DNA from: an uncultured Bacteroidales bacterium
GTDB taxonomy: Bacteria > Bacteroidota > Bacteroidia > Bacteroidales > UBA3824
DNA: 64,000 nt
Direction: 5' to 3'
Assembly (NCBI GenBank): GCA_937877455.1
Contig: CALFIU010000176.1
Coordinates: forward strand, 1 to 64,000
Shown here: in pieces, positions 1-7,977 of the stretch
Numbering within the stretch: the stretch's first letter is position 1
How the letters are laid out: every line of letters starts with the position of its first letter
The notes under the pieces: model-generated
Databases searched by the model: none
What the model saw: the letters and a program-made list of their open reading frames with translations, nothing else
What the model was told of the DNA's origin: nothing
Position numbers and translations under genes: made by a program

Positions 1-1090
1 TACAGAAGTCACCAGTACCGTTTGTGATTGCTACTGCGATTTCCGGATCACAAGTTAATTCATAAAGTAAGAATGCGCAAAGTTCTGGGTTGTTTGTTTC
101 TTTACCAACTGATACATATGTACCGCCCCAATGATATGATGTAGGACCAACTACAGCGCCCCAGTTACCTTCTGTAGCACCGTTACCTGTCATAACACCT
201 ACCATCCATGGACAGCAGAAGTAACAGAATACTTTACCATCATCTGTCATATCAGCAGCCCACTGTTCTTCCCACATGCCGCCGCCGTTTGTGTAATCAC
301 CATCAAAGAGCTGTTTACCTTTTTCAAGATATTCTGATACAGCGCCATCAAGTGAAAGTGTTTCAGAATCATCATCAGCTACAGTAACCCATGGCTGACT
401 CTGTGTATCCCAGATTGCGTACTTAACGTCTGTAGGTGAAGATACAATCTTGTAACCAGCTGCTTTAAGTTCATCAGCTGCTGCAAAGAATGAATCCCAA
501 TCCTTAAGCTTATCCTGAACTGTTTCAGGATCATCTGAACCAAATACTTCTTTAGCAATGTCTCTTCTGTAGAATACAGAACCCGGACAACCCTGCCATG
601 TTACGCACTTAAGTTCGTCGCCGTATGTACCATACTGTTTAGCAAAATCATAGCTGTTCTTAAGAAGATCATCTGTGAATCCAAGATCATAAAGATTCAT
701 TGTCTTATCATCATCTTCTGACCAATACTTAGCAACATCGTTATCTGCTGGAATAAGTGATGGATACTTGTCGCTCTTAAGAGCTTCATCAATACCTGTC
801 TTGTATTCATCTGATGTACCACCAACACCAAGAGTAACGAATTCTACATAATCCTTGTAATCTGGATACTTATCAAGAACATAATTTAATTTGTTTGAAA
901 AGTCATCATCCCAAGAATATGCATAAATCTTCTTGCTGTCATCCCAGTCCTTTGTGTCCGGTGCCTTTGTAGGATCGATATCTGATGATCCCTTACTGCT
1001 TGTGCTGTCATCTTTCTTATCGCCACAACTTGCTAATAAAGATGTAGCCATAGCTGAAACTAGTAAAACACTTAAAAATTTTTTTCTCAT
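1..1090 (-). CDS. ABC transporter sugar-binding lipoprotein (3' part outside window)
   Basis: This is an extracellular solute-binding protein of the family that delivers oligosaccharides to CUT1-type ABC importers. The start at 1090 follows an N-terminus MRKKFLSVLLVSAM with a lipobox ending LLASC, then a Ser/Thr/Asp-rich linker, so it is a membrane-anchored lipoprotein on a Gram-positive cell. A strong Shine-Dalgarno GGAGG lies 8 bases before the ATG, unlike the Bacteroidales genes further right. The frame stays open for 363 codons to the window edge, so the C-terminus is missing. It is rich in Asp, Lys and Thr with CTT/AAG codons. The adjacent LacI-type regulator supports a sugar-uptake role; the sugar cannot be told. 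Membrane permeases would be expected further left. Confidence 0.85.
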   Translation of the reverse strand, partial: MRKKFLSVLLVSAMATSLLASCGDKKDDSTSSKGSSDIDPTKAPDTKDWDDSKKIYAYSWDDDFSNKLNYVLDKYPDYKDYVEFVTLGVGGTSDEYKTGIDEALKSDKYPSLIPADNDVAKYWSEDDDKTMNLYDLGFTDDLLKNSYDFAKQYGTYGDELKCVTWQGCPGSVFYRRDIAKEVFGSDDPETVQDKLKDWDSFFAAADELKAAGYKIVSSPTDVKYAIWDTQSQPWVTVADDDSETLSLDGAVSEYLEKGKQLFDGDYTNGGGMWEEQWAADMTDDGKVFCYFCCPWMVGVMTGNGATEGNWGAVVGPTSYHWGGTYVSVGKETNNPELCAFLLYELTCDPEIAVAITNGTGDFC

Positions 1091-1114
1091 GCTATCTACC
1101 TCCGAAATTTTTTT

Positions 1115-1127
1115 GCCACAATGTGGC
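1115..1127 (-). repeat. 13-bp palindrome in leader of the binding-protein gene
   Basis: GCCACA-A-TGTGGC is a perfect palindrome around one central base, 25-37 bases before the ATG of the binding-protein gene and just ahead of its Shine-Dalgarno. On the transcript it could fold as a small hairpin; on DNA it could be an operator. It does not have the central CG typical of LacI-family sites. Confidence 0.4.
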
Positions 1128-1167
1128 TTTGGTTGATTTTTTTTTACCCTTACGGGTATGATTCTTA

Positions 1168-1192
1168 ATTATATTATTATTACCCTCGTCAA
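1168..1192 (-). promoter_or_regulatory. possible sigma-A promoter of the binding-protein gene
   Basis: On the minus strand there is a perfect -10 hexamer TATAAT at 1168-1173 and a TTGACG at 1187-1192. Their 13-base spacing is shorter than the usual 17, so only the -10 is a firm sighting. The position, about 80 bases before the gene, fits a leader that contains the 1115-1127 palindrome. Confidence 0.3.
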
Positions 1193-1257
1193 TAACATCA
1201 TTAATTAGCATCTGACTTATCACGAACTTAGTAATATAATATTCACCATATTAAATT

Positions 1258-2271
1258 TTAATTTATATCTTTAACCGTATTCCCTTCGTACACTTCACCC
1301 TTTATTATTACTTCTTCAATCTTGGTTTCTTTAGGTTTTTCAATAAGAGAAATTAATTTTTCTCCTGCCCTCTGACCAATCAGTTCCGTATCCTGGCGTA
1401 GTGTAGTAAGTTCCGGTTTGATATGCCTCCCAATCCTTATACCGTCATATCCTGCTACCGAAATATCCTCCGGTATATTAAGTCCTCTTTTGTTAATCTC
1501 ATTAATACCACCAAATGCAGCATAATCATCCGGATAGAAAATGCAGGTAGGTGGATTTTTTAAATCCAGCAATTTGGCTGTTGCTTTTTGTGACGCGGTC
1601 ATTATTCTATACGGTGCTTCAATCATATATTCATCAGGCACTTTAATTCCCAGTTTAGCTGCCGTCTTTCTAAATGAATATATTCTGTCTCTCGAAACAG
1701 ATGAGTCATCACCATGTATATATGCAATGTCTCTGTGACCTTTCTTATATACAAACGTAAGCAAGTCTTCAATTCCCGAGACATTATCCGAAACTATTGA
1801 TATTCTTCCAATAGCTGTATAGTCGATGATCACCACAGGAATCTTGCTCGCTATCAACTCCTGTATCTGTTCATCTTCAAACAGCATACAAGCGATCATA
1901 ACTCCATCGAATCCTCTGTATCTGCAATGTTCTACCAATGATAGACCATTTCTTCCTTCTATATTGGTATTGACGAATGTAATATCATATCCTTTTTTTT
2001 CAACTGTGCGCTTAAAGCTATCAAGCACTCCGGCAAAGTAATCGTGAGTCAGACCATTTTTAGCTTCATCAGCGAAGAGAACTCCTATGTTATATGTACG
2101 TCTTGTTTTAAGTGCTCTCGCACTCGCGTTAGGAAAATAATTCATTTCCTTAGCGACTTTACGTACAAGCTCCTTGGTTTCGTCGCTTATGTCTTTATGA
2201 TCGTTCAGCGCTTTACTAACTGTTGCTGTACTTACTTGACACTTAGCGGCTATTTCCTTTAAGGTGCCCAT
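1258..2271 (-). CDS. LacI-family transcriptional regulator
   Basis: A DNA-binding repressor or activator of the LacI/GalR family, about 337 residues, the normal family length. The N-terminus MGTLKEIAAKCQVSTATVSK is the LacI helix-turn-helix with the hinge helix NASARALK around residue 50; the rest is a periplasmic-binding-protein-like effector domain ending in the usual DGIRIGRHIKPELTT stretch. I chose the start at 2271 because GGGAG lies 6 bases upstream and the family N-terminus begins there; an upstream in-frame start at 2310 would add 13 unrelated residues. It is transcribed toward the sugar-binding lipoprotein, which it probably controls. It also likely regulates itself (see 2311-2359). 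Confidence 0.92.
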   Translation of the reverse strand: MGTLKEIAAKCQVSTATVSKALNDHKDISDETKELVRKVAKEMNYFPNASARALKTRRTYNIGVLFADEAKNGLTHDYFAGVLDSFKRTVEKKGYDITFVNTNIEGRNGLSLVEHCRYRGFDGVMIACMLFEDEQIQELIASKIPVVIIDYTAIGRISIVSDNVSGIEDLLTFVYKKGHRDIAYIHGDDSSVSRDRIYSFRKTAAKLGIKVPDEYMIEAPYRIMTASQKATAKLLDLKNPPTCIFYPDDYAAFGGINEINKRGLNIPEDISVAGYDGIRIGRHIKPELTTLRQDTELIGQRAGEKLISLIEKPKETKIEEVIIKGEVYEGNTVKDIN

Positions 2272-2310
2272 TTTCACTCCCTGCGTATAGAACGTGTTAC
2301 GTAAAACCAC

Positions 2311-2359
2311 TTAATCGTTTTCACGAATATAATATAATACATTTTATACAAAAGTGCAA
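2311..2359 (-). promoter_or_regulatory. sigma-A promoter and LacI-type operator of the LacI gene
   Basis: On the minus strand TTGCAC (2354-2359) and TATATT (2331-2336) are separated by exactly 17 bases, a housekeeping Firmicute promoter. Directly downstream, at the expected transcription start, lies TCGTGAAAACGATTAA (2311-2326), with the ACG/CG-centred pattern typical of LacI-family operators. The arrangement implies autoregulation. This is the last position at which the sequence still looks clostridial. Confidence 0.6.
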
Positions 2360-2473
2360 GTGTTTTTTTAAATTTTCCTCACAAAAATATCAAAATTGCC
2401 CAAATCACTGTTCATATTATAAAAAATTTTCCCTAAATTTGCAACAATAATACTTGAATTTTTTTATTTTTTT
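2360..2473. other. junction between Firmicute-like and Bacteroidales sequence
   Basis: To the left, both genes have Shine-Dalgarno sites and the LacI gene a TTGCAC/TATATT promoter. To the right, genes lack Shine-Dalgarno sites and use TAnnTTTG promoter elements; one such element (TAAATTTG) is already seen on the plus strand at 2434-2441. Between them there are only A/T runs, which give no clue to an integration site. No inverted repeats, integrase or tRNA mark the boundary. A misjoined contig at a poly-T stretch is the simplest reading. Confidence 0.6.
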
Positions 2474-3109
2474 TCAAAATCTATATCCAAGTCCAAAGGA
2501 AATGTCTCCAGCGGCATATCCTAAATCTTCTTCATCGTTTGCTAACTTGTTTTTATGGTAATGATAACGCACCGTAAAATCTAACTTACGTTCGGAACCA
2601 AAACTTACTCCAAATCCAATATTAAAGGCAAACGATATCTTATATGCAGTTTTTTCCACGCGCTTATAGTCATTTTTTAACCATGGTTCACTCTCATAAT
2701 AACTTGTTTCGTAAATAGTTTTTTTATGATTGTTTACAAACACTCCTGCACCAGCAATGCCAAAAACTGGTAAATCTATTGGATAATATTTTCCAAATGC
2801 TTCAATATATTGACCACAAAATTTATTGGTATATGCTTTTGTGCCGTCCAATGGATGTTTAAGGGCAAAAGCTGGTTTAATTAAGTTTATTCGTGCCTCA
2901 ATACCAATATCAAGTTTATCTTCTTCTATAACGCGGCTAAGCGATACTGCAAGTGGCAAAAATCCGCATTGTCCTTCGTGTTCGTCGCAAATACCATATA
3001 ACGAACGTGCATAACCTGCATAAACACCAAATTTTACATCTTGAGCTTTGGAATTTATGGCAATAGTCATTAAACAAACTATTATATATAAAGTGTATAT
3101 TTTTTTCAT
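2474..3109 (-). CDS. outer-membrane beta-barrel protein
   Basis: About 211 residues with a clear signal peptide (MKKIYTLYIIVCLMTIAINS, cleaved near KAQ) and a C-terminus of alternating hydrophobic and polar residues ending GLGYRF, where the terminal aromatic residue is the usual recognition signal for outer-membrane insertion. The family of small 8-stranded barrels is suggested by size. The start at 3109 is 4 bases after the stop of the upstream VWA lipoprotein gene; an earlier in-frame ATG at 3139 would overlap that gene and spoil the signal peptide. The two genes are clearly one transcript. Specific function is not recognisable. Confidence 0.8.
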   Translation of the reverse strand: MKKIYTLYIIVCLMTIAINSKAQDVKFGVYAGYARSLYGICDEHEGQCGFLPLAVSLSRVIEEDKLDIGIEARINLIKPAFALKHPLDGTKAYTNKFCGQYIEAFGKYYPIDLPVFGIAGAGVFVNNHKKTIYETSYYESEPWLKNDYKRVEKTAYKISFAFNIGFGVSFGSERKLDFTVRYHYHKNKLANDEEDLGYAAGDISFGLGYRF

Positions 3110-3113
3110 AATG

Positions 3114-4172
3114 CTACAATCGCTGTTGATCCGACACAAATTTAAATCTTATTTTTTTCTTATTATTTTCACTATATTTTGTTGCTAGGCGTGTATATTT
3201 TAAATCACAGCCCACAGTAATAGATGACGAAAAATACTCAAACGACTCAGCAAAATCATCATCATCCTCTGGATACATTGCAAAACCTCGAAGACAAAAC
3301 TTTTCTACACGTTCCTTTATATTCTTATCAATTTCCGTTTCGCTATTAAAAGCAATAGCAAAACTTTGAATTTTTTGGAAATCCACGTCTTGATTAAGCC
3401 TACTAACTATATCATCTATGGTTTTGGTATCGGCATCAGACTTTTTTCCAGAAGTAAGCGTTACCATAACTCTTGCTGATACATCAGAATTGGCAAGTAT
3501 CGTAATGGCTGTATCTAAACCACTATAAAGTAATGGTTGTCCCTCAAATTGCATTTGATTTATGTAACTTTCTGCCTGAGTAGCGTCAGTTAGTTTGGTT
3601 GCATTTATATCATCAGAAAATGCTACCACTGCAAATTGTGCAGTTGGCACTTTTGATACTATTCTGGAAATAAAATTTGTTGCACATTGTTTTAACAGCA
3701 CTGACGATTTTAGCATAGCTCCGCTGGCATCAAGCACCAACACAACGTCAAGCCCTTTCAATGGTTCTACAACAACAGGATTAGTGTTAACCGACATTTT
3801 TTCCCAAAAACCTTCGTCAGAATATTCTTCAACCTCAACATTTCTAACTTCAAAATAACCGTATTCGTCCGCCAATCTGATATTATCAATTATAATTTCA
3901 ACTTGCGACGGATCATCACCAATCTGACCTTTAAAAGTTTTAGAATAATCAGTGTTAATACATTTTGAACTGTTAACTTTATCTATCTCCAATCTTGGAC
4001 AATTTCCATAAACCGAACTACTATTTTTAGATGTATCTGTATTCCAAAAGTTAAGATACATACACGATGTACGATAGGTAGTGTTGCCATGCCAAAATGT
4101 TGAACTATCTTTGCAACCAAAAGCACAAACACAAACCATAAATACAAATATTTTAGAAACAAAGTTTTTCAT
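3114..4172 (-). CDS. lipoprotein with von Willebrand A (VWA) domain
   Basis: About 352 residues. The N-terminus MKNFVSKIFVFMVCVCAFGC is a lipoprotein signal peptide with a lipobox ending at Cys. From about residue 140 a VWA fold begins with VVLVLDASGAM; the metal-ion site motif DxSxS is incomplete because the second Ser is Ala. Later parts (FAVVAFSDD, VMVTLTSG) match the VWA strands. The first 130 residues are unrecognised. The gene probably starts at 4172, since the residues before it do not belong to the signal peptide. It forms a pair with the barrel gene downstream, suggesting a surface or periplasmic complex whose partner is unknown. Confidence 0.8.
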   Translation of the reverse strand: MKNFVSKIFVFMVCVCAFGCKDSSTFWHGNTTYRTSCMYLNFWNTDTSKNSSSVYGNCPRLEIDKVNSSKCINTDYSKTFKGQIGDDPSQVEIIIDNIRLADEYGYFEVRNVEVEEYSDEGFWEKMSVNTNPVVVEPLKGLDVVLVLDASGAMLKSSVLLKQCATNFISRIVSKVPTAQFAVVAFSDDINATKLTDATQAESYINQMQFEGQPLLYSGLDTAITILANSDVSARVMVTLTSGKKSDADTKTIDDIVSRLNQDVDFQKIQSFAIAFNSETEIDKNIKERVEKFCLRGFAMYPEDDDDFAESFEYFSSSITVGCDLKYTRLATKYSENNKKKIRFKFVSDQQRL

Positions 4173-4193
4173 AGTTTGTAATCTTATTTTATG

Positions 4194-4201
4194 CAAAAGT
4201 A
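4194..4201 (-). promoter_or_regulatory. -7 element for the VWA/barrel operon
   Basis: Minus-strand TACTTTTG matches the Bacteroidetes -7 consensus TAnnTTTG, 22 bases before the chosen ATG at 4172. No convincing -33 TTTG is seen at the right distance. Confidence 0.4.
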
Positions 4202-4366
4202 AAAAATTGACTAAAATAAAACATTTTTTTTAATATTTATTACACTAAAAAACAAAATAACCTCGAAAACCCATTATAATTAATGATTACAACGCCAAAA
4301 ATGTAGCCAAAAAGAGTTAATAAAAACATTTTTTTGAAAAAAAATAAAAATTCCTTGTCTAAAAAA

Positions 4367-4395
4367 TTGAAAATGAAAAAAAAATACTAATTTTG
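4367..4395 (+). promoter_or_regulatory. Bacteroidetes promoter of the EF-G gene
   Basis: TTG at 4367-4369 and TAATTTTG at 4388-4395 are 18 bases apart, a good match to the -33/-7 promoter of this phylum. It gives a leader of about 45 bases before the ATG at 4446. Confidence 0.7.
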
Positions 4396-4445
4396 CGCGT
4401 TGAATTTTATAAACAGACAACATTAAACATTAATAAATAAAAGAG

Positions 4446-6539
4446 ATGTCATTAGAAAAGTTAAGAAACTTCGGTATCGCTGCCCATATCGACGCAGGTA
4501 AAACAACCACTTCTGAGCGTATATTGTTTTACACCGGAGTAAACCGCAAAATCGGCGAAGTTCACGATGGCGCAGCCACAATGGACTTTATGAAACAAGA
4601 GCAAGAAAGAGGTATTACCATTCAATCGGCTGCAATATCTGCACATTGGAAAGGATACGACTTAAACCTTATTGACACCCCAGGACACGTTGACTTTACA
4701 ATGGAAGTGGAACGCTCCATGCGTGTTGTCGATGGTCTTATTTCTGTTTTCTGTGCCGTTGGTGGTGTAGAACCCCAATCAGAAACGGTTTGGAATCAAG
4801 CTGTAAAATACCGCGTTCCCCGCGTAGCATACATCAACAAGATGGACCGCTCGGGCGCAGATTTCGACTCTGTAGTTAAACAGATGGACGAAATGCTTGA
4901 CGCACACCCAGTTAAAATGGAAGTTCCTTGTGGCTCTGAAGACGCTTTTTACGCCGTAATTGATGTTGTAACAGGAAAATGCTACAAATTCGTTGATAAA
5001 GATTACGAAGAAATCCCACGTCCAGCTGAATACGAAGACGAATACCAAAGTTGCCACAGCACATTATTGGAAAAAGTTGCTGAAGTGGATGAAAAATTAA
5101 TGGAAAAATATTTCGAAAACCCTGACAGCATAACAGTTGATGAAATTAAAGCTGCTGTACGTAAAGCTTGTATCAACTTGGTTTTCACACCTGTATTCTG
5201 CGGTTCGTCTTACAAAAACAAAGGTATTCACTTTGTACTTGACGCTGTTGTTGACTATCTTCCATCGCCACTTGATCTTCCAGATGTACATGGAAAAGAC
5301 CCTGACGACGAATCAAAAGAAATTATAGTTAAACCAACTCAAAATGCTCCTGTAGCTGCTTTGGCTTTTAAACTTATCAACGACCCATTCGTTGGTCAAC
5401 AAGTTTTCACTCGTGTTTTCCAAGGTGTAATCAAACCCGGAATGACGCTCGAAAACTCAAACAAAGGCAAAAAAGAACGTATCGGACGTATATTCAAAAT
5501 CAAAGCAAAAGAACGTATTGAAATACAAGAAGCAGTTGCTGGCGATATTGTAGCACTCATTGGTTTAAAAGAAACAAAGACTGGAGATACACTTTGCGAC
5601 GAGAACAACCCTGTAGTTTTGGAGTCAATTGCTGTACCACCTCCTGTAATTCAGCTCAAAGTTTCGCCTAAAAACAAGAAAGATCAACAAAAAATGGGTG
5701 AAGCTCTTCACAAATTGGCAAACGAAGACCCATCTTTCGTAGCTCAATACGACGAAGAAACAAACGAAACCGTAATTGCTGGTATGGGTGAACTTCACCT
5801 CGAAATTATGGTTGACCGCGTTAAAGAAGAATTTAAAGTTGAAGTTGAAGTTGGCGAACCTTCTGTAGCATATCGCGAAACTTTCCTTGTAGAACAAGAT
5901 GCTCACTACAAATACGCAAAACAATCTGGTGGTAAAGGTCAGTTTGCAGAAATCCGCATGATAATGTCGCCAAATCCTGGCAAAGGCTACGAATTTGAAA
6001 ACACCGTAAAAGGTGGACATATCCCTGGCGAATTTATACCATCGGTTGACAAAGGTATCCAAAAAACACTTGAAAAAGGTGTATTGGCAGGATTCCCTGT
6101 TGTTGACGTAAAAATTAACCTATACGATGGTAGTTTCCACCCAGTTGACTCATCAGACTTCGCATTCCAAACTTGTGCATCAATATGTTTCAAAGAAGCC
6201 TTCATGAAAGGACACCCAGTACTTCTCGAACCTGTGATGAAACTCGAAGTAATCACTCCCGACGAATACATGGGCGACATTATTGGTAACTTGAACAAAC
6301 GTCGTGGTCGTATAGAACAACAAGGTCCTCACCCACACCGCAAAGGTTTAACAGAAATTAAAGGTTTTGTTCCTCTTGCAGGTATGTTTGGATATGCTAA
6401 CGATTTGAGAAACATTTCATCTGGACGTGCAAGTTTCTCAATGGAATTTGCTCAATACGAACAGCTCAATGCAGCAACACAAGATGAAGTTTTGAAAAAA
6501 CTTGCTGCTAAACGCGCTGCAGATGAAGCCGCTAAGTAA
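4446..6539 (+). CDS. fusA: translation elongation factor G
   Basis: EF-G, the GTPase that drives ribosome translocation and, with RRF, recycling. It is 697 residues, near the usual ~700. The G1 loop AHIDAGKTTTSERI, the switch II DTPGHVDF and the G4 motif NKMD are all intact, so GTP hydrolysis should be normal. Domain IV contains the conserved GKGQFA and the C-terminus the FGYANDLRNISSGRASFSM motif. The gene stands alone with its own promoter and terminator rather than in the rpsL-rpsG-fusA operon. It could be the main EF-G moved out of that operon or a second paralogue; its intact GTPase motifs argue against the GTP-independent EF-G2 type described in Bacteroides. Confidence 0.96.
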   Translation: MSLEKLRNFGIAAHIDAGKTTTSERILFYTGVNRKIGEVHDGAATMDFMKQEQERGITIQSAAISAHWKGYDLNLIDTPGHVDFTMEVERSMRVVDGLISVFCAVGGVEPQSETVWNQAVKYRVPRVAYINKMDRSGADFDSVVKQMDEMLDAHPVKMEVPCGSEDAFYAVIDVVTGKCYKFVDKDYEEIPRPAEYEDEYQSCHSTLLEKVAEVDEKLMEKYFENPDSITVDEIKAAVRKACINLVFTPVFCGSSYKNKGIHFVLDAVVDYLPSPLDLPDVHGKDPDDESKEIIVKPTQNAPVAALAFKLINDPFVGQQVFTRVFQGVIKPGMTLENSNKGKKERIGRIFKIKAKERIEIQEAVAGDIVALIGLKETKTGDTLCDENNPVVLESIAVPPPVIQLKVSPKNKKDQQKMGEALHKLANEDPSFVAQYDEETNETVIAGMGELHLEIMVDRVKEEFKVEVEVGEPSVAYRETFLVEQDAHYKYAKQSGGKGQFAEIRMIMSPNPGKGYEFENTVKGGHIPGEFIPSVDKGIQKTLEKGVLAGFPVVDVKINLYDGSFHPVDSSDFAFQTCASICFKEAFMKGHPVLLEPVMKLEVITPDEYMGDIIGNLNKRRGRIEQQGPHPHRKGLTEIKGFVPLAGMFGYANDLRNISSGRASFSMEFAQYEQLNAATQDEVLKKLAAKRAADEAAK

Positions 6540-6562
6540 TATTTTTAAATAAAATAAACACT

Positions 6563-6601
6563 AATCCGTATTGTCTTTTAACAGATAATACGGATTTTTT
6601 A
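6563..6601 (+). terminator. rho-independent terminator after fusA
   Basis: AATCCGTATT (6563-6572) pairs perfectly with AATACGGATT (6587-6596) and is followed by a T run. It separates fusA from the acetyltransferase gene 10 bases further on. Confidence 0.85.
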
Positions 6602-6609
6602 ATAAAAAA

Positions 6610-7134
6610 ATGTTAAAAAACGAAATTACATATCTACGAGCGTTAGAACCAGACGACATTGACTACCTATACAAATGGGAAAATGATCCGAATATTTGGG
6701 AAGTAAGCATAACAAACACACCATATTCGAAATATACGTTGGCAAAATACATTGCAGAAACAGCATCACTTGACATTTACGAAGCCAAACAACTAAGATT
6801 AGTTATAGTAGAAACAAAAACAGAAATTCCATCAGGATTAATAGACATTTTTGATTTTGACCCAACAAATATGCGAGCAGGCGTAGGAATTGCAATAAAC
6901 GAAACTAAACAACGTGGCAAAAAACTCGCCGACAACGCATTAAAACTACTAATAGAATATTGTTTCGATGTTCTTCATCTTCATCAACTATATTGCAACA
7001 TTGCTGTAACAAATAAGCCAAGCATAAATCTTTTTGAAAAAAATGGATTTATTAAATGTGGACACTTAAAACATTGGCATTTAAACAGAAACGGTTGGAG
7101 CGATGAATATATATTGCAACTCATCAAAAACTAA
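6610..7134 (+). CDS. GNAT-family N-acetyltransferase
   Basis: A 174-residue acetyl-CoA-dependent acetyltransferase of the RimJ/RimL/SpeG-like GNAT group. It begins with the typical LRALEPDDIDYLYKWEND, has the acetyl-CoA binding strand region around residues 90-125 (AGVGIAINETKQRGKKLA) and the NKPSINLFEKNGF motif near residue 136. The substrate could be a polyamine or a protein N-terminus; the sequence does not decide. It starts directly after the fusA terminator and its stop overlaps by 4 bases the stop of the converging gene at 7131. Confidence 0.88.
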   Translation: MLKNEITYLRALEPDDIDYLYKWENDPNIWEVSITNTPYSKYTLAKYIAETASLDIYEAKQLRLVIVETKTEIPSGLIDIFDFDPTNMRAGVGIAINETKQRGKKLADNALKLLIEYCFDVLHLHQLYCNIAVTNKPSINLFEKNGFIKCGHLKHWHLNRNGWSDEYILQLIKN

Positions 7135-7874
7135 AACTCCAAATACCTTATAATTTTTTTTACTTCAACTGCAGAAAAACACCCAACAGCCAACAAATCG
7201 GCAGCACAACTAATCTTTATATGCTTACTACGATAATCTACAACCGCTAACGATTGTTTGTGAGAAAAATACGGATGTTGTTCAAGTTGTTGCGCAGATA
7301 TTTCATTTATCTTTAACGTATTGAAACTATCAGGAGTACAAACATAAAAATATTGTTTTATTTCATTAAATTTTTGAAAATCAATAGTTTTAATATCTCT
7401 AAGTTGACCGACAGAATAAAAAGCACCCAACACACTACGCAACTCAATAATTTGTACAATTTCACGTTTTGAAAACAACCCTAATTTTTCAAAATCAGAA
7501 AAACTCAACTCATTAAGATTATACAAAGGGTTACCATTGGCAATTTTTTCAAAATCAATTTTTATACAAGACTCCAAATCAGAAAACTTGTTTTTAAAAA
7601 GATAATAATTTTTTACATCGTTTATACAATAAAATTTTTTTCCATGTTCTCTATCGTCCAAAAAAGATTCGGTTTGCTTTGCAGTAAAACCAAGTTTAAT
7701 CAATTGCTGATATGTAACAAAATTAGGATCAAAATCAAAATATTTGCATGTAAATGTGATAGAATCACTATCAGATTTTGAATAATAAAAATTATCAAAC
7801 AAAAAATTTCCTGCCAAAACAGTATTTAAAGACAATAAAACCAATATTAAAATAAGTTTAAGAAAGCCAACCAT
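7131..7874 (-). CDS. secreted helix-hairpin-helix (ComEA-like) protein
   Basis: A 247-residue exported protein with an N-terminal hydrophobic signal (LKLILILVLLSLNTVLA). Three repeated segments each read as 'x-N/D-x-x-x-L-x-x-L-G-F' followed by a helix and 'R...G.F' or equivalent (around residues 48-95, 118-165 and 188-240), which is the helix-hairpin-helix motif used for non-specific DNA binding in the ComEA family. Bacteroidota commonly carry such multi-HhH proteins; a role in DNA uptake is possible but not shown. dprA, a competence gene, is present at 45288 but is not linked. Confidence 0.75.
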   Translation of the reverse strand: MVGFLKLILILVLLSLNTVLAGNFLFDNFYYSKSDSDSITFTCKYFDFDPNFVTYQQLIKLGFTAKQTESFLDDREHGKKFYCINDVKNYYLFKNKFSDLESCIKIDFEKIANGNPLYNLNELSFSDFEKLGLFSKREIVQIIELRSVLGAFYSVGQLRDIKTIDFQKFNEIKQYFYVCTPDSFNTLKINEISAQQLEQHPYFSHKQSLAVVDYRSKHIKISCAADLLAVGCFSAVEVKKIIRYLEF

Positions 7875-7904
7875 AGAATAAAAAAAAATTATAATTACTC
7901 TTAT

Positions 7905-7943
7905 AGAAAAAAAAAGCCATTCCCTATTTTCTAAGAAATGGCC
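7905..7943 (-). terminator. terminator at the end of the Sia/ABC operon
   Basis: On the minus strand GCCATT (7938-7943) pairs with AATGGC (7916-7921) around an A/T-rich loop, followed by a run of Ts through 7905. It follows the last gene of the seven-gene operon by 34 bases. Confidence 0.7.
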
Positions 7944-7977
7944 GAATGAAGAAAGTTATCTATCAAAAAAAAGCGAA

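Noticed and set aside
2434..2441. TAAATTTG resembling a plus-strand -7 promoter element
   Set aside because: It would read into the 3' end of a minus-strand gene and has no -33; kept only as a sign of Bacteroidales sequence near the junction.
5625..6062. Open frame of 145 codons opposite fusA
   Set aside because: It lies entirely within the fusA coding region on the other strand and has no recognisable motif; high-bias coding DNA often leaves such frames open.
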